Assembly: GCF_000092065.1 (NCBI RefSeq)
Contig: NC_009355.1
Span: 1 to 64,000, forward strand
DNA: 64,000 bases
Direction of reading: 5' to 3'
From: Ostreococcus lucimarinus CCE9901
Taxonomy: Eukaryota > Chlorophyta > Mamiellophyceae > Mamiellales > Bathycoccaceae
The notes beneath the pieces are model-generated. The model made no database searches. It saw nothing but the letters and a program-made list of their open reading frames with translations, and was not told where the DNA came from. The translations under genes were made by a program, and so were the position numbers. Within the stretch, counting starts at the first letter, position 1; each line of letters opens with the position of its first letter. Of the stretch, positions 60,021 to 64,000 are shown one piece after another.

Positions 60021-61013
60021 ATGGCGACGGCGCGCGCGCGACGCGCGAGCGCGTCCGCGTGGCGCGTCGCGGCGCTCGCGTGCGCGCTCGCGTGCGCGGC
60101 GTGCGGCGCGTACGCGGCGAGCGCGCGCGACGCGAGTTCGTTGTTCGACGGCGTCGCGAGGCGACGGCGCGGACGACGCGGGACGGCGCGCGACGGCGAC
60201 GGCGCGGACGACGACGACGGCGACGACGACGCGCGAGTTCCCGCGTCGTCGACGGTGTGGACGCGGCGCGCGCTGTCGGTGCTGGTGCCGCTGCGCGGCG
60301 TCGCGCGGCGGTGGTTGTTGGGCGAGGGCGCGCGCGCGAGCGGCGCGTTCGTCGATCCGTCGCTGCCGATATACGTCGCGGGCGCGACGTCGTGCCGAGC
60401 GCTGGAGCGAAGGCTGGGGAAAGAGCTGTGGGTGTGGTTCGTCGACGCGATCGGGATCGGGCGGGCGAGCGCGGGGCGGGCGAGGTTGACGAGCGTGCTG
60501 CGAGACGCGAGGACGACGGAGGCGTTGGACGAGACGTTCGATGAATTAGCGAAGAGGTACCCGCGAGGACGATGCGAGGATGACGACGATGAGGGCGACG
60601 CGCGCGCGGTGAGCCTGAGCGCGGAGGGGCTGATTAAGTTTAGCGACGGGATACGCGGGTCGATTCGGAACGTCATGGCGCTTCGACCGGAAGCCGTGGC
60701 GATTCAGCCCGCGAGCGCGAGCGAGCACGCCTTCTTGCGGGATAACTTTGATTTATTGTTCCCGTCCACCGATCCCTTGGATCGGTCGACGTTTCACGCG
60801 CTGGCGAAGCTCATTTTAGTGCGCCGCATCGTCAAGGCGTTGGTCACGGATTTCGGCGGCGTCGAACGCATTCGACGCGGACTCGCCGAGCCGCTCGTCA
60901 TCGACGTCCAAGTCGTCGTCGAGGGCGACGTGGTGTTTCGCGTGCACACGGTCGCGCCGAAAAGTGACGCCGTGAGCGGCGTGGGACAGCGTTTAGGGGT
61001 AATTTCCGAATAG
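60021..61013 (+). CDS. Unknown protein with N-terminal signal
   Basis: Predicted 330 aa from MATARARR at 60021; the open frame extends upstream but is low complexity. A basic start and Ala/Cys-rich hydrophobic segment (about residues 12-33) fit a signal peptide or anchor. An acidic DDDDGDDD stretch follows (about 60-72). The remainder (about 80-330) is ordered, with helical and mixed segments such as SLPIYVAGATSCRALERRLG and ELWVWFVDAIGIG. No family recognised. Convergence or overlap is avoided: the next same-strand gene starts at 61053. Confidence 0.6.
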   Translation: MATARARRASASAWRVAALACALACAACGAYAASARDASSLFDGVARRRRGRRGTARDGDGADDDDGDDDARVPASSTVWTRRALSVLVPLRGVARRWLLGEGARASGAFVDPSLPIYVAGATSCRALERRLGKELWVWFVDAIGIGRASAGRARLTSVLRDARTTEALDETFDELAKRYPRGRCEDDDDEGDARAVSLSAEGLIKFSDGIRGSIRNVMALRPEAVAIQPASASEHAFLRDNFDLLFPSTDPLDRSTFHALAKLILVRRIVKALVTDFGGVERIRRGLAEPLVIDVQVVVEGDVVFRVHTVAPKSDAVSGVGQRLGVISE

Positions 61014-61052
61014 CCGAGCGTCGCGCTCGACGCGGCGAAGTAGAAAAAAGTT

Positions 61053-62150
61053 GTGATGAGTCCGTCGCGCGCGCCATCCGCCGCCGCGCGCGACCGCGCG
61101 CGCGAGGCGCGCGACGCGTCCATCGGCGCGCGCGTCGCGTCGCGCATCTCGGATCTCGACGCCAGGACGTCGCGCGGTGTCTCGTCCGCGTCGAGTGTCA
61201 ACGGACTCGGTTTGTTTAGTGTTGCGACGCCGCACGCGCCGCGGACGCGCGCGATGTCGCCGAGCAAGCTCAGGGTGAACACGCAGCGTCTACATCGCGC
61301 GTATTCGAGCGGAGATTTAGGCCGCCGGCCGAAATTCGCCACCAACGTCGCGGTGCTGCTGCTGACAAACGTCGGGCTTTTGTCATTCTTCTTGGGCGGC
61401 GTGTACTTTGTGCTGTCGGGATGGGACCAAACCGCGACGCTGTGCGTCGTCGGGTACGTGTGCTGTGGTTTGGCGTTGGCGATACCGTCGATGACATTCT
61501 CGAAGTCGTTGGATGACGAGAAGGTGGCGTGCGATGACGATGAGGCCAAGCGCGACGAAGACTCGAGGGTGTTGTACCGCGTCTTCGCGGGCGTGCTCAA
61601 CGTCGCGGGTTTAATTTTAGGAATTCTCGGGTCGTTACTGTACAGTCCTGGATTTTGTAAGTGGGCAACGAGTGGGCGATTCGATCCGTACGTGAATGAT
61701 GCTGATTTCGAGACGTTGACCGATCGAGCGAACGTGATTTGGGCGATTTCATTTCTGCTGTTCCCAATCGGCAGCGGGCTCTTCTTGTACGACAGAAAAC
61801 GGACGTTGGAAAAGAGAGCTGCGTTGAAGCAGCGCCGCGCGCCTGGATATTTTTCGCAAGAGCTGTATTTATACACGTGGATTGAGATCGCGCTCGTCGT
61901 ATTCGCCGTCGGCGGCATGCTGTTTTGCTTTGACGACAACGAAGGCCTCCTCGTGGGCTCGCTCGTCCTCTTTTTTATAGGAGGCGGGATCAAGGCTGGT
62001 TTGATGTTCCACGAATTGAGGATGTTCTTTGGTGGCACGTGCGATGCAATGCGTGAGGATCGCGACTCCGACGATTCAGACGAGCGATCGCCGCTGATTG
62101 GGGATAGGGATAACATGTCGGACACGTCGTCCTTGCTCGGCGACGCCTGA
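61053..62150 (+). CDS. Six-span membrane protein with acidic dileucine signal, unknown
   Basis: Predicted 365 aa; Mets at 61056 and 61254 are possible later starts. After about 95 polar residues there are six hydrophobic helices (about 98-120, 128-147, 177-197, 227-246, 276-293, 297-316). The cytosolic tail contains DERSPLIG, an E-x-x-x-L-[LI] type dileucine sorting signal, and ends SSLLGDA. These suggest an endosome, vacuole or lysosome-like membrane protein, by inference. Family not recognised. Confidence 0.75.
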   Translation: MMSPSRAPSAAARDRAREARDASIGARVASRISDLDARTSRGVSSASSVNGLGLFSVATPHAPRTRAMSPSKLRVNTQRLHRAYSSGDLGRRPKFATNVAVLLLTNVGLLSFFLGGVYFVLSGWDQTATLCVVGYVCCGLALAIPSMTFSKSLDDEKVACDDDEAKRDEDSRVLYRVFAGVLNVAGLILGILGSLLYSPGFCKWATSGRFDPYVNDADFETLTDRANVIWAISFLLFPIGSGLFLYDRKRTLEKRAALKQRRAPGYFSQELYLYTWIEIALVVFAVGGMLFCFDDNEGLLVGSLVLFFIGGGIKAGLMFHELRMFFGGTCDAMREDRDSDDSDERSPLIGDRDNMSDTSSLLGDA

Positions 62151-62206
62151 TTTATTTAAGAGCTAGAGTATCCATTAGACGACTTGAAGTAAGATTCTAG
62201 TACGAT

Positions 62207-63703
62207 TTAGGCTACAAACGGACGACTATTCTTGTTTCGAGCCGTCAGCACCTCGACCCCATCGGACGTGATGAGCAGCGTGTGCTCGTACTGCGCGCTT
62301 CGCGCTCCGTTCGTCGTCACCGCCGTCCATCCATCCGGCCAGTGCACGACTTTGTGCGACGATGACTCGTTAAACATGGGCTCGATCGTGAACGTCATTC
62401 CTTCCTTCATCACACCGATCGCCTTATTGCGAGCGTAGTGTGGAACGTTCGGGGCGCAGTGGAAAAGCTGGCCGATGCCGTGCCCGCAAAAGTCCTTCAC
62501 GCTCGCGTATCCGCCTCGGGAAGCTTCCTCGGCGATGATTTCGCCAAGGTCTCTGAATCGTCGACCGGGTCGGCAGTACGCGATGGCCTTTTCCAGGGCT
62601 TTGCGCGTGCAGTCCATGAGCTTCTGCGCCGCTTTCGACTTGGCTCCGCCCTTGCCGACGTAATACGTTTCATTCAAATCGCCGTGGTATCCGTTCAGGC
62701 GAACCGTGATGTCCAAATTGACGATGTCGCCGTCCTCGAGAGGGCGCGCGTCGGGAATGCCGTGACACACGACCTCGTTCACGGATGTGCACAGCGACTT
62801 TGGAAAACCCATGTAGTTGAGCGGCGACGGATACGCGCCGTTTCCAACCGTCACCGCGTGACATATACGATCGAGCTCCTCCGTCGTGACGCCGGGCTCG
62901 AGCGCCCACGCCACTGTATCCATCACGTGTCGCGCCAAAGAACACGCCGCGCGCATCGCCTGTCGAGCCTCATGCGGCTTTACCTCTACGGTGCTTTGGA
63001 ATCGTGACCCAAACTCCTCTTCCGGCCATCCAGAACTGGCGTAATCGGGAGGATTCAACCCGCTCGGGTACGATCGTTTCGCGGTCGTCTTTCGCGGTCG
63101 TAGCTTCCCCGTCCACGCGAACGTGGGCATCTTCCCTGACCTCGAGCTTCGCTTCGCGCCCGCGCTTTGCACGTGAAACGTAAAATCATTTTTGTCCCCG
63201 TCCCACCAATCCATCGTTTTTCGCACTTCATCCAACGTTCGCCACTTCCCCGCCCGCGCCGCCTCGAGTCGAGCCGCCGTCTCCCTCGCGCGCGCGTCCT
63301 CGTTTCCACCCGCCGTCTCCGCGACCTCCCTCGACGCCTCGACGTCCGACCCCCAGGACTCATCGCTGTCGCATCCTTCGTCGTCGCTCGAGTCCACCGC
63401 GCGGATTTCGTGCTCCGTCGTTCCGCGCAGCTCGACCGAGCCGCCGCGCGCGCTAAAGCGCGCGTCCTCGCCCTCGAACACGTGCACGAACGACACGCTC
63501 TCGTGGACGTCGGGAATCAACCGCGCGATGACGAACGAAGGTCCGGAGTCGCATCGCGCGCGCACGGTGACGCGCTTCGCGCCCTCGCGCGCGGAGAGCA
63601 GCGTCACGCCCGTGCACTCGAAGGACGTCTCGCACGCGCCGCCGAGCGTGCGGTGACGGAAATACCGCGGCGCGTCGTCGTCGACTCGAAGCGCGAACGA
63701 CAT
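62207..63703 (-). CDS. Methionine aminopeptidase type 1 with nucleoplasmin-like N-terminal domain
   Basis: Predicted 498 aa from MSFALRV at 63703. The frame extends upstream to 63868, but that part is Arg-rich and unlike a protein start. Residues 1 to about 100 resemble the nucleoplasmin-like domain of plant/fungal FKBPs and HD2 histone deacetylases: short beta strands, a FVIARLIP core and a V-E-L-R-G-T strand, followed at once by an acidic cluster (about 104-120). The C-terminal two-thirds is a type 1 MetAP with NLDITVRLNGYHGDLNETY (two metal Asp), FCGHGIGQLFH (His), IEPMFN and QYEHTLL (two Glu). The usual MetAP1 zinc-finger N-terminus is absent; MetAP1 removes N-terminal Met at the ribosome. 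Convergent with the gene ending at 62150. Confidence 0.88.
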   Translation of the reverse strand: MSFALRVDDDAPRYFRHRTLGGACETSFECTGVTLLSAREGAKRVTVRARCDSGPSFVIARLIPDVHESVSFVHVFEGEDARFSARGGSVELRGTTEHEIRAVDSSDDEGCDSDESWGSDVEASREVAETAGGNEDARARETAARLEAARAGKWRTLDEVRKTMDWWDGDKNDFTFHVQSAGAKRSSRSGKMPTFAWTGKLRPRKTTAKRSYPSGLNPPDYASSGWPEEEFGSRFQSTVEVKPHEARQAMRAACSLARHVMDTVAWALEPGVTTEELDRICHAVTVGNGAYPSPLNYMGFPKSLCTSVNEVVCHGIPDARPLEDGDIVNLDITVRLNGYHGDLNETYYVGKGGAKSKAAQKLMDCTRKALEKAIAYCRPGRRFRDLGEIIAEEASRGGYASVKDFCGHGIGQLFHCAPNVPHYARNKAIGVMKEGMTFTIEPMFNESSSHKVVHWPDGWTAVTTNGARSAQYEHTLLITSDGVEVLTARNKNSRPFVA

Positions 63704-64000
63704 GATCGAACGTCGACTCGCGGACGCGACGTTCGCGCGGCGTCCAGGCGTCGATCGAGCGCGTCGACGTTCGCGACGGCGCGGGACGCGGAGTGTCGCC
63801 TCGAACCTCTCTCTACTCACACAAAACGCTACGCTACGCGCCCGCGCGACGCCCGCGCGACGCCCCACCGTCGAACGACGCGCACCTCGTTCGTCACCGC
63901 GCCCCGTTCGAGGCGCGTCGTCACGACGTCGCCTCGCGCGTCGTCTCCGGCGCGTCGCCGTTCCACCTCGCCCACCGTTGAAAATTATACGCCTGCACGT
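63704..64000. other. Upstream flank of the MetAP1 gene
   Basis: No gene is supported in the last about 300 bp. It must hold the MetAP1 promoter. The frames present are Arg/Ala-rich and compositional, and any further gene lies outside the window. Confidence 0.5.

Noticed and set aside
59411-60676. 421-codon minus-strand frame near 60 kb
   Set aside because: It covers the promoter region and the antisense of the gene at 60021 and has Arg/Ala low-complexity composition without motifs.

Overview
This window is the left end of a nuclear chromosome from a very compact, GC-rich green picoalga. Mamiellales is the best fit, and Ostreococcus is the closest match I can argue from sequence alone. The evidence is 23 perfect CCCTAAA units at base 1 (plant-type TTTAGGG telomere in left-end orientation), plant-type genes (chloroplast HSP90, DUF4336, an IBR3-like protein ending in SKL, an endosomal-type NHX, a probable thylakoid-lumen FKBP), gene spacing often below 150 bp, and only four genes where I can place an intron. 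Three of those four introns start with GTGCG or GTACG. The species is inference.

Layout. Positions 1-161 are telomere and 162-938 are gene-free subtelomere. Positions 939-6299 hold two large divergently transcribed paralogues of unknown function, both with an N-terminal hydrophobic segment. From about 7 kb onward it is ordinary gene-dense euchromatin: an acidic unknown, a small possible HYLS1-like protein, a protein with a possible ZGRF1-type N-terminal domain, a plastid membrane protein, a GT92-like glycosyltransferase, PFK-2/FBPase-2, a voltage-gated-type cation channel, a Nudix hydrolase, an NHX antiporter, malic enzyme, the ribonucleotide reductase large subunit (one 420-bp intron), PAN2, a DUF4336 protein, a GST, a CbbY-like HAD phosphatase (one 63-bp intron), a PhyH dioxygenase and dymeclin. 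Next come an HNH-like membrane protein, a small basic protein, plastid HSP90 (one intron), UBAC2, a bacterial-type ribosomal protein L36 (6-nt first coding exon), several unknowns, D-2-hydroxyglutarate dehydrogenase, an inositol polyphosphate kinase, a TPR/J-domain protein, a lumenal FKBP, MetAP2 (one intron), a MidA/NDUFAF7-type methyltransferase, the APH-ACAD fusion (IBR3/ACAD11) and three unknowns. The last gene is a type 1 methionine aminopeptidase with a nucleoplasmin-like N-terminal domain.

Genes mostly alternate strand, so divergent pairs share promoters of roughly 50-420 bp and convergent pairs end 30-80 bp apart. There are no operons, phage elements, CRISPR arrays or transposons, and I saw no tRNA or rRNA gene. 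Loose themes are co-translational N-terminal processing and protein folding (MetAP1, MetAP2, HSP90C, FKBP, J-protein), organelle metabolism, and the secretory and endosomal system (dymeclin, NHX, UBAC2, GT92).

The most unusual items are the subtelomeric paralogue pair, the nucleoplasmin-like/MetAP1 fusion, a PAN2 with a Cys at the position lost in other PAN2 proteins, heat-shock-element-like palindromes inside the HSP90C intron, the L36 gene with a 6-nt exon, a TPR/J-protein with three copies of a Cys/His module, and a channel with a non-canonical filter and a zinc ribbon.
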